From Cherax quadricarinatus (taxonomy: Eukaryota > Arthropoda > Malacostraca > Decapoda > Parastacidae): a stretch of DNA of 64,000 nt. Shown here piece after piece: positions 29,451 through 38,021 of the stretch (positions within the stretch are counted from its first letter, which is position 1; each line of letters starts with the position of its first letter). Position numbers and translations under genes: made by a program. The stretch is taken from contig NC_091323.1 in assembly GCF_038502225.1 (NCBI RefSeq), forward strand, positions 24,076,845 to 24,140,844, written 5' to 3'. The notes beneath the pieces are model-generated. The model searched no databases. It was not told the DNA's origin and was given only the letters and a program-made list of their open reading frames with translations.

Positions 29451-29610
29451 ACCCGCGTCAGGAAACATTTGTCCTGTTTCCTGACGAACCTTACCTAACC
29501 TAACCTATCCCCTTTATTACGTGATCACGTGATCAAGGTCCCAGGACCGAAACGTTTTCTAATAAATATGTCATAGTGTTTGCTTACGTGTCTTTCTAAA
29601 CCAAGACTTT
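29451..29610 (+). mobile_element. Penelope-type terminal repeat scrap
   Basis: A short palindrome (GTCAGGAAACA...TGTTTCCTGAC, about 29458-29485) is followed by GATCAAGGTCCCAGGACCGA, AACGTTTTCTAATAAATATG and TGTTTGCTTACGTGTC. That matches the terminal repeat of the Penelope-like element at 3991-4075 in the opposite orientation. Confidence 0.65.
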
Positions 29611-29753
29611 ATTTATATCCCCTTTATTAACATATGAGTGGGAGGGGCTCGGTTTGATTGGTGTCGTGGGTACGGGAGTAAATTCTTGGGTAGCTTTGGG
29701 TCTTCTTATCTAACAACCTGTCGATATTTTATACCATTTTAATATTCATTCTG
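29611..29753 (+). mobile_element. CR1-like scrap and hammerhead-unit end
   Basis: A short CR1-like piece (TGAGTGGGAGGGGCTCGGTT at about 29634) is followed by CTAACAACCTGTCGATATTTTATACC, the terminal motif of foldback 2, ending at AATATTCATTCTG (29741-29753), which is duplicated at 30113-30125. Confidence 0.6.
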
Positions 29754-29794
29754 ATAAATTAGACACATGTGCAACTCTTGGGTATCTTTATTGA

Positions 29795-29829
29795 GGAAAC
29801 GTTTCGCCACACAGTGGCTTCATCAGTCC
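29795..29829 (-). ncRNA. Hammerhead ribozyme motif, family 1, inverse arm
   Basis: On the minus strand GGA-CTGATGA-A-GCCAC-TGT-GTGGC-GAAAC-GTT-TCC, identical in core to 30004-30038. Further family-1 relics, damaged to different degrees, lie at 12297, 12388, 12762, 19635, 37752 and 44142. Confidence 0.7.
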
Positions 29830-30003
29830 ATACAAAGGAGAATCTTGAAGAACAGGAGGAGAATGAGGTAATCAGTCCCTCAACCTTGAGTCGATGTGGT
29901 CAGTCCATATAAGCTGCTTCTCCGCTGATATGCCGTATTCTATTCAAGATTGATGGACTGATTACCTCATTCTCCTCCTGTTCTTCAAGATTCTCCTTTG
30001 TAT

Positions 30004-30038
30004 GGACTGATGAAGCCACTGTGTGGCGAAACGTTTCC
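30004..30038 (+). ncRNA. Hammerhead ribozyme motif, family 1 (intact core)
   Basis: GGA (30004-30006), CTGATGA (30007-30013), extra A, GCCAC-TGT-GTGGC (30015-30027), GAAAC (30028-30032), GTT and TCC closing stem I. GTAT upstream and ATAC downstream could extend stem I beyond an internal loop. The inverse copy at 29795-29829 has the same core. Confidence 0.72.
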
Positions 30039-30277
30039 TCAATAAAGATACCCAAGAGTTGCACATGTGTCTAATTTATCAACATGTCGGTTCTCTGAAC
30101 CATTCATCTACAAATATTCATTCTGTCAGACACTGCAATACAATGATATCTTGGTACAGAACAGTAAACATCTTGCACAACTTTTACTAGTGAGAATGGT
30201 TGGATTTGAGAGGGACGTGACCTCTCAATGATTACATTCTTGCTTCTACTAGTGGCCTACATCTCACCTCCTGACAG

Positions 30278-30286
30278 TATATAAAG
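30278..30286 (+). promoter_or_regulatory. TATA box of gene B
   Basis: TATATAAAG lies 43 bp before the ATG at 30329. A TCACTTC stretch about 20-25 bp further on could hold the initiator, and the spacing suits an RNA polymerase II core promoter with a very short leader. Confidence 0.6.
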
Positions 30287-30328
30287 CTCCATACTGTCAC
30301 TTCAACTTCACATATCATACCATCAAGC

Positions 30329-30584
30329 ATGGCGTTGGTGGGCGCTTTGGACGTGAATGACGAAGATCCAATTACTCCGATTTTGAGTTCAGATAAATTT
30401 GAAGACTTGTTCACGGAATCTGTACACTACATCTCTGAAAAGGGGTATAACATCAAAAACAAGACTGCGTTTTATCTTGAAGATGACCACGACCAGTTTG
30501 GACTTCCTTCATGGCTTGCACTAATATTGATTTTCGTTTTTCTTTGTTTAGCACTAGTAATTGCTGCTAGGAGCCTCATTCATG
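30329..30584 (+). CDS. Gene B exon 1: N-terminus and membrane segment
   Basis: ATG at 30329 (CAAGCATGG, a fair start context) opens a 85-codon exon ending at donor GTAAGC (30585) in phase 1. The first 56 residues are acidic and hydrophilic (LDVNDEDPITPILSSDKFED), with a possible N-glycosylation site NKT. They are followed by one strong membrane segment, about residues 59-80 (WLALILIFVFLCLALVIAA), then a short basic end. There is no cleavable signal before it, so it is probably a single-pass protein with the N-terminus outside. I do not recognise the family. A TATA box upstream and the splice-phase match to 31087 support a real gene. Confidence 0.65.
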
Positions 30585-31086
30585 GTAAGCAAACACTTGC
30601 ACATGTGTCTTAATTTCAACTTGAAAATGGTTGAACTGTATCTTCCCTATTGCATAAGTGAATTTCTTGGCAAAGTTTATAATATTCATGAGATGGATTA
30701 CTGCCAAGGAAGCACTTATTTCAGATCAAAACATATCTTCACCCTAGGGGTTCATTAACCTTCAGTTAATTTGACTTAATTCTTTATTTAAATTAAACTG
30801 TATACAGACAACATTGTATTCCTGATACCATTAACTAATTTATTCTCATTGAAATTAAAATCTTAATATTATCTTCTTTCTTTGTGCAACCATAGCTTGT
30901 TAAGCCTACTCATATTCTTTTTTAATTTACTTTGCAATTCTTAACTGTCCCCCCCCCTATCAGAGGGGAAGGGAGAAGTCATTAAATGGTAAATTTGGAA
31001 TTTTAATTATTAGTTTTAATAGAGTATTCATTTAATCCTTTATAACGCGTTTCTTTCTACAAAATAAGCTCATTCTTTTTTTTCAG
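30585..31086 (+). other. Gene B intron
   Basis: 502-bp AT-rich intron, GTAAGC donor and TTTTTTTCAG acceptor. Its first bases include TTGCACATGTGTCTTA, a 16-base match to the downstream end of the hammerhead units, perhaps a relic of an insertion. Confidence 0.6.
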
Positions 31087-31385
31087 AATTGCGGGAAATT
31101 CGTACACGCAATCGTATAAGTATTTATCTTCAAACCTTAGCTCTCTTGACTAAAAAGCAGGAAGAGCAGATTAGTATGATCCCTCGCAAACAACCCTTAA
31201 TCTGTCTTGAAACAAATCCCAAAGAAGTAGCAGTGTCCACCAGTGAAAGAATACCTCTTGAGAACGTTTCACTGGAAGGGACGTCAGACAATTTGGATAC
31301 TGTCCTTCATGGAGAGCCGTCGCTTCTGCAACACAAAGACGATGAGGCGTACATCGACGAGGCGTGCATCATGTCGATCCCTTAA
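31087..31385 (+). CDS. Gene B exon 2: cytoplasmic tail
   Basis: The exon completes a Glu codon and encodes 98 further residues to TAA at 31383. It starts with a basic amphipathic stretch (LREIRTRNRISIYLQTLALL) just inside the membrane, then a Lys/Gln-rich part (KKQEEQISM) and an acidic end (HKDDEAYIDEACIMSIP). The spliced product has 184 residues. The C-terminal DEA-Y-IDEA region contains a Tyr that could be phosphorylated, but no known signalling motif is clear. An AATAAA at 31506-31511 lies 121 bp after the stop. Confidence 0.65.
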
Positions 31386-31784
31386 CCTTCTGCTACCTGT
31401 AGTTGGACATTGGTTATCAACTAGGTTTAACTTCTAAATTAAAATTCAATTTTATTTCAACTGATACTATCTTTGCACTTTTGTAAAGAATTTATGCATA
31501 ATGCAAATAAAGTAGCACTAAGTGGTTTGTGAAATCCCTTCACGAAATTTTCTTTGGGCCCTTACTTTGCCAGTTTTCCTATTATAAAGCCAGTTTTTGG
31601 TGTTAAACATTTTTGTCTATATTACATACACAATTAAACTGCCAAGTCTTCCATGTTGACGCTGCCAGTAAACATGATCACGGGATCTACACTCTACTAT
31701 GAAGTTAAGCCCACTTTCACTGTTAAAAAAGATAAAGGAAGGAGCCTTTCTTATGAAAATTTTTAACTGTGAACGCTCTTCACT
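31386..31784 (+). other. Gene B 3' UTR and downstream
   Basis: AT-rich sequence with the poly(A) signal AATAAA at 31506-31511 and no other recognisable feature. Confidence 0.5.
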
Positions 31785-31785
31785 T

Positions 31786-31866
<81 letters not shown>
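31785..31866. repeat. (ACT)n microsatellite
   Basis: About 26 uninterrupted CTA triplets. The poly-Tyr and poly-Thr open frames across it are artefacts. Confidence 0.97.
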
Positions 31867-31870
<4 letters not shown>

Positions 31871-31989
31871 TCTACCCACGCGTCACCTCACCTGACTCCT
31901 GCCACTATATATACCATTCGTACTATACCATTCGTATTATATACCATTCGTACACATATATATAAATGTTTTCTTAGTTTTCTCTGTAT

Positions 31990-32085
31990 TAGGACTGAAG
32001 AAGCCACTCGTGGCGAAACGTTTCCTTTAATAAATGTCCTGAACTGTACATAAGTGTCTTTTTTCCACATCTTGTCGGTATCATA
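31990..32085 (+). mobile_element. Solo hammerhead unit, family 4
   Basis: AGGACTGAAGAAGCCACTCG, TGGCGAAACGTTTCC, AATAAATGTCC and CATAAGTGTC in order, ending CTTGTCGGTATCA at 32083. The motif at 31991-32026 is identical to the plus arm of foldback 3. It abuts the 3' tail of CR1-like copy 3, and no inverse partner is present. Confidence 0.8.
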
Positions 32086-32252
32086 AGAACATAAGAACGA
32101 AGGAACACTGCAGAAGGCCTACTGGCCCATGCGAGGCAGGTCCAAGTCCCTACCGGCTTAAGCCAATGCACCCAACCTAGTCAGGTCAGGTCACATTGAC
32201 TTAAGGGAGGAACACGGCAACCGACCTGTTAGCACAAGCTATCAGGTCCAAC
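32086..32252 (-). mobile_element. CR1-like copy 3 3' UTR
   Basis: Inverse of the family tail: CATAAGAACATAAGAACGAA, then GGCCCATGCGAGGCAGGTCC and CAACCGACCTGTTAGCACAAGC. The uninterrupted form here is the reference that shows the I-like LINE was inserted in the copy 1 tail. Confidence 0.9.
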
Positions 32253-35198
32253 TCACACCCACCCACATCTACTCATGTATTTATCCAACCTATTTTTAAA
32301 GCTACACAACGTTCTGGCCTCTATAACGGTACTTGGGAGTTTGTTCCACTCATCCACAACTCTATTACCAAACCAGTACTTTCCTATATCCCTCCTGAAT
32401 CTGAATTTTTCCAACTTAAAACCATTGCTGCGAGTCCTGTCTAGGCTAGATATTTTCAGCACACTATTTACATCCCCTTTATTTATTCCTGTCTTCCACT
32501 TATAAACCTCAATCATATCCCCCCTAATTCTACGTCTTTCTAGAGAGTGCAGTTTCAGGGCCCTTAGTCTATCCTCATAGGGAAGGTTTCTGATACATGG
32601 GATCATCTTTGTCATCCTCCTTTGTACATTTTCCAGAGAATTTATATCCATTCTGTAATACGGTGACCAAAACTGTGCAGCATAATCTAAATGAGGCCTA
32701 ACCAAGGATGTATAGAGTTGAAGAACAACCTGAGGACTCCTATTATTTATGCTTCTTGATATGAAGCCAAGGATTCTATTAGCTTTATTGCGAACACTTA
32801 TGCACTGTTGTCTTGGTTTCAGATTACTGCTAACCAGAACTCCTAAATCTTTTTCGCAATCCGTAATATTAAGATCTACATTATTTAGTTTATATGTGGC
32901 ATGGTTATTGTCCTGTCCAACATTTAGAACTTTGCATTTGTCTATATTAAACTGCATCTGCCACTTCTCCGACCACTGCATCAGTCTATTCAAATCTTCC
33001 TGGAGTGCTCGAATGTCCTCGTCAGAATGAATTCGACGGCCTATTTTGGTGTCATCGGCAAACTTGCCGATGTCGCTCTTTATGCCCTCATCTATGTCGT
33101 TTATGTAGATTGTGAACAGCAGGGGGCCCAACACTGACCCCTGTGGAACACCGCTCGTGACGCTTCCCCACTCTGATTTCTCCCCATTTATGCAAACTCT
33201 CTGCTGCCTATTTGTCAACCATGCCTCTATCCAGGAAAAAATTTCTCCTCCTATTCCATGTGCTTTAATTTTCCTCAATAGTCTCTGATGTGGGACCCTG
33301 TCAAAAGCCTTACTGAAGTCCATATACACAATATCATATTCATTACCATGATCTACCTCCTCAAATACCTTAGTGAAAAAAGTTAATAAATTCGTAAGGC
33401 AGGAACGCCCCTTTGTAAAACCATGCTGAGATTCGTTGATTAATTTATGCTTTTCAAGGTGGCTACGAACTGCCTCGGCAATTATTGATTCCATAAATTT
33501 TCCCACTATGGAGGTTAGGCTTATTGGTCTATAGTTCGAAGCTAAGGACCTGTCACCTGTTTTGAAAATAGGTATCACATTTGCCATTTTCCACTTATCT
33601 GGCACCATGCCAGTTTGTAGTGATATGTTGAAAAGATTAGCCAAAGGTGTGCTAAGCTCCTCTTTACATTCCTTTAGAACCCTTGCATACAGTTCATCAG
33701 GGCCTGGGGATTTGTTAGGTTTTAATTTATCTATTTGCCTAAGGACCATGTCACTTGTGACCCTAATAGTGCACAGTTTATTATCGTCCTGTTCTACATA
33801 ATTTATCATTACTGGAATATCGCTGGTATCCTCCTGCGTAAAAACTGAGAGGAAGTATGTGTTAAAAACTCTACACATTTCCTTATCACTGTCAGTGAGC
33901 TGACCCGAGGAACTTTTGATTGGGCCTATCTTGTCCCTGATCTTACTTCTGTATACCTGAAAGAATCCTTTTGGGTTAGTCTTCGATTCTCTTGCAACTT
34001 TAACCTCATAATCTCTATTTGCTTTTCTAATTCCCTTTTTTATTTCTCTCTTTAACTGAATATATCGATTTCTTAATTGCCCCTCTCCTCTTTTGATTTG
34101 CCTATATATGCCTCTCTTTTGACCAATCAGATATTTTAATCTATTGTTCATCCATTTAGGATCATTTTTGTTTGATCTGATTTCCCTATTTGGAACATAA
34201 TTTGACTGAGCAGCTAGAACTATGCCCTGGAAAGCATCATATCGGCAACCATCACCACCTACCTGACCCCTAGTCAGGTCATTCCAGTTCAGCCCACCTA
34301 AGTAATTTTTCAGTCCTATGAAATCAGCCAAGCGAAAGTCAGGGACGGAGACTTGATTGCCATTATTAGGGGAATTCCATGATATGTTAAAACTGAGTGA
34401 TTTGTGATCACTCTCCCCAAGCTCATCATTAACCTCAAGATTATTAATTAGTGTTTCCCTACTGGCAAGAACCAAGTCAAGGAGGTTATTTCCCCTAGTT
34501 GGCTCTGTCACAAACTGTTTTAAAAAACAATCCTGGATCGTATCAAGAAAGTCACCCGACTCTAAATTTCCTGTCAAATTGCTCCAGTCAATCTGTCTAT
34601 AGTTGAAATCTCCCATTAGCACAACATTTTCGTATGTAGATGCCTTACGAATTTCGTCCCATAGAAGTTTACTGCACTCCCTATCAAGATTTGGGGCCCT
34701 GTAAATCACACCCAAAATTAGTTTTTCTCGGCCCTCGAGAAGCTGTAACCAAACAGATTCAGTGGCTGACGCTTCTAATTTAATATCTTGTCTAACACAA
34801 CAATTTAAATTGTCTCTGACATACATCGCTACTCCACCACCTTTCCTGTTGACCCTGTCAGTGTGGAATAATTTATAGCCTTGTATGTGACATTCAGAGG
34901 GCATCTCTCTATCTTTCAGATTGAGCCAGGTCTCTGTTATAGCAATAATATCTATGTTTCCCGCACTTGCAATTAATCTTAGCTCATCTATCTTATTTCT
35001 AACACTCCTGCTATTAGTATAGTAAACCTTAAGGGAGCTAGTCCCTTGCTGCCCTCTGCTGTCCCCCTTTGTTTGCTGACCTGTTCTATTGTCTTTATTT
35101 ATAACTTCATGCTGAATGCCTTTTATACATTTACTGTTTCCAACCCTAGTGTTGCAACCTGCTTGTTTCCCACACACACCCATACCTCTATCTTCCAT
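32253..35198 (-). CDS. CR1-like copy 3 ORF2: intact endonuclease/reverse transcriptase
   Basis: This is an uninterrupted 981-residue ORF2. The APE endonuclease spans about residues 58-275: TNSRS near 61, ITETW (Glu89), MGDFN (Asp197) and ESDHKS (Asp264, His265). A basic linker with RSNKNDPKWM and [15 protein letters not shown] follows. The RT spans about 500-790: [46 protein letters not shown] (Asp627), [13 protein letters not shown] and FADDTK (Asp715, Asp716). The C-terminal block with SLVRPHLDYAAQFW carries no RNase H. ORF2 would nick DNA and copy the LINE RNA at the target. The start overlaps the ORF1 stop as TGATG. All catalytic residues are intact, so it may be a functional source protein, although the element's ORF1 is truncated. 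Confidence 0.93.
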   Translation of the reverse strand: MEDRGMGVCGKQAGCNTRVGNSKCIKGIQHEVINKDNRTGQQTKGDSRGQQGTSSLKVYYTNSRSVRNKIDELRLIASAGNIDIIAITETWLNLKDREMPSECHIQGYKLFHTDRVNRKGGGVAMYVRDNLNCCVRQDIKLEASATESVWLQLLEGREKLILGVIYRAPNLDRECSKLLWDEIRKASTYENVVLMGDFNYRQIDWSNLTGNLESGDFLDTIQDCFLKQFVTEPTRGNNLLDLVLASRETLINNLEVNDELGESDHKSLSFNISWNSPNNGNQVSVPDFRLADFIGLKNYLGGLNWNDLTRGQVGGDGCRYDAFQGIVLAAQSNYVPNREIRSNKNDPKWMNNRLKYLIGQKRGIYRQIKRGEGQLRNRYIQLKREIKKGIRKANRDYEVKVARESKTNPKGFFQVYRSKIRDKIGPIKSSSGQLTDSDKEMCRVFNTYFLSVFTQEDTSDIPVMINYVEQDDNKLCTIRVTSDMVLRQIDKLKPNKSPGPDELYARVLKECKEELSTPLANLFNISLQTGMVPDKWKMANVIPIFKTGDRSLASNYRPISLTSIVGKFMESIIAEAVRSHLEKHKLINESQHGFTKGRSCLTNLLTFFTKVFEEVDHGNEYDIVYMDFSKAFDRVPHQRLLRKIKAHGIGGEIFSWIEAWLTNRQQRVCINGEKSEWGSVTSGVPQGSVLGPLLFTIYINDIDEGIKSDIGKFADDTKIGRRIHSDEDIRALQEDLNRLMQWSEKWQMQFNIDKCKVLNVGQDNNHATYKLNNVDLNITDCEKDLGVLVSSNLKPRQQCISVRNKANRILGFISRSINNRSPQVVLQLYTSLVRPHLDYAAQFWSPYYRMDINSLENVQRRMTKMIPCIRNLPYEDRLRALKLHSLERRRIRGDMIEVYKWKTGINKGDVNSVLKISSLDRTRSNGFKLEKFRFRRDIGKYWFGNRVVDEWNKLPSTVIEARTLCSFKNRLDKYMSRCGWV

Positions 35199-35878
35199 CA
35201 GTTTAAAATCATAGGCATTTCACCAATGGCCTTCTCAATCGAGTCTGCAAGTGCTACCACCCCTGCCCCAGAGAGATGAACCCCATCCCTTGCATACATA
35301 TCATGTTTGCCATAAAAGTTGTTCCAGTTGTCAATGAATGGGATTGCAAGTTCCTTGCAGTATCTGTCTAGCCAGCAATTTACACCAATTGCCCTAGACA
35401 ACCATTCATTTCCTACTCCCCTTCTAGGCAAGATGCTACATATGATTGGGATCCCTCCCTTAGACTTAATGAAATCTATAGCTGACCTGTACTTATCTAG
35501 CAGCTCTTCTCTCCTACCCTTCCCAATATCATTTCCACCAGCACTGAGACAGATAATGGGCTTGTTCCCATTACCTGACATGATATTATCCAGTCTGTTG
35601 ACAATGTCCCCAACACCAGCTCCAGGGAAGCACACTCTATCTCTCATCTTCTTATTCCTATTACAAAAAGCACGATCAACATATCTTACCTGAGAGTCAC
35701 CAACCACAAGAATGCGCTTACCTTCATTAGCAGGGGCAGTAGTACCCTTACCTTCACTGGCCACTGAAGTACATTCATCCTGGAGAACAGAGAAGCGATT
35801 TCCTACCTTCAGATCTGCACTCTTAACTTTCCTTACTCTGATGCGCCTCCCATTACTGTGAACAACTCGCCATACCAT
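35198..35878 (-). pseudogene. CR1-like copy 3 ORF1, 5'-truncated SGNH esterase
   Basis: A 226-codon frame retains the whole SGNH domain: VVGDSQVRYVD (Ser), AGGNDIGKG (Asn) and DGVHLSGAGV (Asp, His). It is about 97 percent like copy 1 by eye. The coiled-coil N-terminus and 5' UTR are absent: at 35875 the sequence changes abruptly from a CR1 codon to CCATACCATTTCCTCAC, the end motif of family-4 hammerhead units, then to a family-3 fragment. The Met at 35878 is not the native start. Confidence 0.88.
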
Positions 35879-36060
35879 TTCCTCACAAATTCCAGGACAT
35901 AACTGGAGACAGTAGAACTATATATACAGAAGATGAGGTAATCAGTCCCTCAGCCTTGGAGTTGGTCCGAAGAGCACCGTAGTCGTGGAGGTTCTTGTGT
36001 TTCTATACACAAGTCTACATTGTCGTTCAGTACGCTAGGCCCCTCCAGGTGCCGGCGAGG
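35879..36060. mobile_element. Family-3 hammerhead-unit fragment
   Basis: ACTGGAGACAGTAGAACTAT, AGATGAGGTAATCAGTCCCT and CAGCCTTGGAGTTGGT parallel the left array units (22985-23040). The core is lost and the rest has diverged. Confidence 0.65.
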
Positions 36061-36279
36061 TACTCTGGCTCATGGAATCAAGAACTGTTCAGCAACTTTA
36101 AGGCGTTTCCTTGGAAAGCTTAGTAGCTACTTATTCTAATTTCGAAATTTATCTATTAATTATATTAAATGGGAAGCGATAAATCCGCCCGGGGATTGGG
36201 AGGTAGGTTTGATCCAAGGAAAGGGAGCTTAACTAATACCGTGGCTCAACCCTTACCTTTAAAGACTTTGTTCCTGTAA
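36061..36279. other. No feature recognised
   Basis: Ordinary-composition DNA between a hammerhead fragment and a LINE 3' end. No reading frame or repeat is seen. Confidence 0.5.
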
Positions 36280-37060
36280 CTTTTTTTTTTATATTTTATT
36301 TAAAATAATACAGCACAACATATAAATAATTAAAATAACACATGAATTAGCCATTTGCAAATACAATGACCTACCATCAACCCCATTACATACCCTGAAT
36401 GTTTTGTTCATATTTTTACTAAAGAATATTCCATCACCTAACGGAATGAAACGAGCAAGATGGCTCCTGCACAGAAAATTACATTAACAAAGTCAAAACC
36501 TCACAATTCATGCTTGTGCAAACACAAACCCCACCAAAACACTGTACAATAAGACCCCTTGCAAAGTAAACAAAATATAATACAGCATACAAAAGATAAA
36601 GTTATATATTACAATAACTTAACAAAAGGCAAACCTAAGCCTACAATAAACAGTGCAATGACACGTACCACAATAAAACTTCCCGCCTTTTTAAACAATG
36701 AGCAGGAAACACCTAACAGAATGAAAAGATGGAAATAAATGGTATAAAATACCGACACAATGGAAATATATACACAAATGCAGTATAGCAAGATAGCTCC
36801 TGCACAGAAAATGACATTAACAAAAACAAAACCTCACAATTTATGCCTGTGCATACACAAAACCCCCCACAGCTCTGTACAAAGTACACAGAAATTATAA
36901 TACAGCATACAAAAGATATAATTATACATTACATTAGCTTAAACAGTAGGCAAACCTAAGCCTACAATAAACAGTGCAATAACACATACCACAGAAAAAA
37001 AATGAGCAGGAAACACCCGCAAGTAAAAGACATAACATTATATATACAATAACAGCCCAA
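36280..37060 (-). mobile_element. Tx1-like LINE 3' UTR fragment with internal duplication
   Basis: The minus strand ends in TTTAAATAAAATATAAAAAA (36283-36305), the same 3' end as the Tx1-like copies at 43930-43955 and 59690-59720. Upstream, two diverged copies about 330 bp apart (36460-36600 and 36780-36920) share GCTCCTGCACAGAAAAT and CAAAACCTCACAATT. It is a 5'-truncated insertion with no coding sequence. Confidence 0.7.
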
Positions 37061-37079
37061 CGTTTCTGAAACTTGAATT

Positions 37080-37276
37080 AGACAATCTACGGCATATTAA
37101 AGCTATTGAAAAACGTGCTAAAAGTATCTAAACAAGAAAGGACTCGCAGCAGTTGGTTAAGGTTGGGAAAAAATAAATTTAGAAAGTAGGAAAGCATTGG
37201 ATGAGTGGAACAAAATAGCGAATAGCGTCATTAAAGTTTGTTTAGCTTTGAAAATACGTTAGACAAGGTGGGTGTA
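37080..37276 (+). mobile_element. CR1-like 3' scrap, strongly decayed
   Basis: GAAAGGACTCGCAGCAGTTG and GGATGAGTGGAACAAAAT correspond to the RTRSNG and DEWNKL blocks of CR1-like ORF2. AAGGTGGGTGTA (37265-37276) is a target duplication of the insert that follows. Confidence 0.7.
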
Positions 37277-37367
37277 GATGAATGGTTCAGAGAACCGACA
37301 TGTTGATAAATTAGACACATGTGCAACTCTTGGGTACCCAAGAGTTGCACATGTGTCTAATTTATCA
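37277..37367. mobile_element. Minimal foldback insertion 5 (91 bp, ribozyme deleted, 12-bp TSD)
   Basis: AAGGTGGGTGTA is repeated at 37265-37276 and 37368-37379. The insert is GATGAATGGTTCAGAGAACC plus two inverse ends TTAGACACATGTGCAACTCT meeting at GGGTACCC. It is a family-1 foldback from which both ribozymes and the whole middle are gone, yet both ends and the target duplication are exact. Confidence 0.88.
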
Positions 37368-37379
37368 AAGGTGGGTGTA

Positions 37380-37674
37380 TGTTAGTTGGACCTGCCTAGC
37401 TTGGGCCAGTGGGCCTGAAGCAGCGTGCTGCTGCTCCTTAAGCGGGTGTGACTTGGACATGCCTAGCATGGGTCATCAGGCCTGCTGTAGTGCTCCTTAC
37501 GTTCTCATCAGAAGCAAAAGATAAAACAAACACTAACTGAACATTAAAATGGTATAAAATACCGACCTGCAATAATACTCTTTTATGGTAAGGCTCATTT
37601 TACAATCATTTCGTTTTAATTTTCCAATTATCTGATGTATTTAGTAAAAAAATGCAACTATTAAAATGCTTGTT
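37380..37674 (+). mobile_element. CR1-like tail scraps and terminal hairpin
   Basis: Two repeats of a CR1-like tail (GGACCTGCCTAGCTTGGGCC and GGACATGCCTAGCATGGGTC) are followed by GGTATAAAATACCGACC (37550), the hammerhead-unit end hairpin, then AT-rich DNA ending in AAAATGCTTGTT (37663-37674). Confidence 0.6.
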
Positions 37675-38021
37675 TTTGTAGATGAATGGTTCAGAGAACC
37701 GACATGTTGATAAATTAGACACATGTACAACTCTTGGGTATCTTTATTGAGGAAACGTTTCGCCACAGTGGCTTCATCAGTCCATACGTAGGAGAAACTT
37801 GAAGAACAGGAGGAGAATGAGGTAATCAGTCCCTCAACCTTGAGTCGATGTGTTCAGTCCATCAATCTTGAATAGAATACGGCATGTCAGCGGCATATCA
37901 GCGGAATGGTTCTCTGAACCATTCATCTACAAATCTGTCAGACACTGCAACTTCTTGGGATCTTAATACTTAGGAATTCTTCGCCTGCCTAATTCTTGGG
38001 TACGACCTACTTCCACATTGA
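37675..38021. mobile_element. Hammerhead foldback insertion 6, left part
   Basis: It starts TTTGTAGATGAATGGTTCAG after AAAATGCTTGTT, which is repeated at 44187-44198. It holds a minus-strand family-1 hammerhead near 37752-37786 in which the stem II loop has shrunk (GCCACAGTGGC), and the start of the plus arm. It is cut at CTTCCACATTGA (38010-38021) by the Tx1-like LINE, and the remainder is 43972-44186. Confidence 0.85.

Larger units (their letters stand above)
29754..30112. mobile_element. Hammerhead foldback insertion 4 (359 bp, 13-bp TSD)
   Basis: Bounded by AATATTCATTCTG. It has a minus-strand hammerhead at 29795-29829 and a plus-strand one at 30004-30038, with inverse arms that include CACATGTG, GGTATCTTTATTGAGG and the ACCTTGAGTC/GATTGATGGAC middle. 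The right end is ATGTCGGTTCTCTGAACCAT. It is inserted inside the end of another hammerhead unit, so these elements nest in one another. Confidence 0.88.

Noticed and set aside
31699..32053. Poly-Tyr and poly-Thr open frames
   Set aside because: Produced by the (ACT)n microsatellite at 31785-31866.
35879..36060. Start of the CR1-like copy 3 ORF1 at the Met codon 35878
   Set aside because: Copy 1 shows that ORF1 is longer and begins with a coiled coil; the Met here is an internal or junction-created codon beside a hammerhead-unit end.
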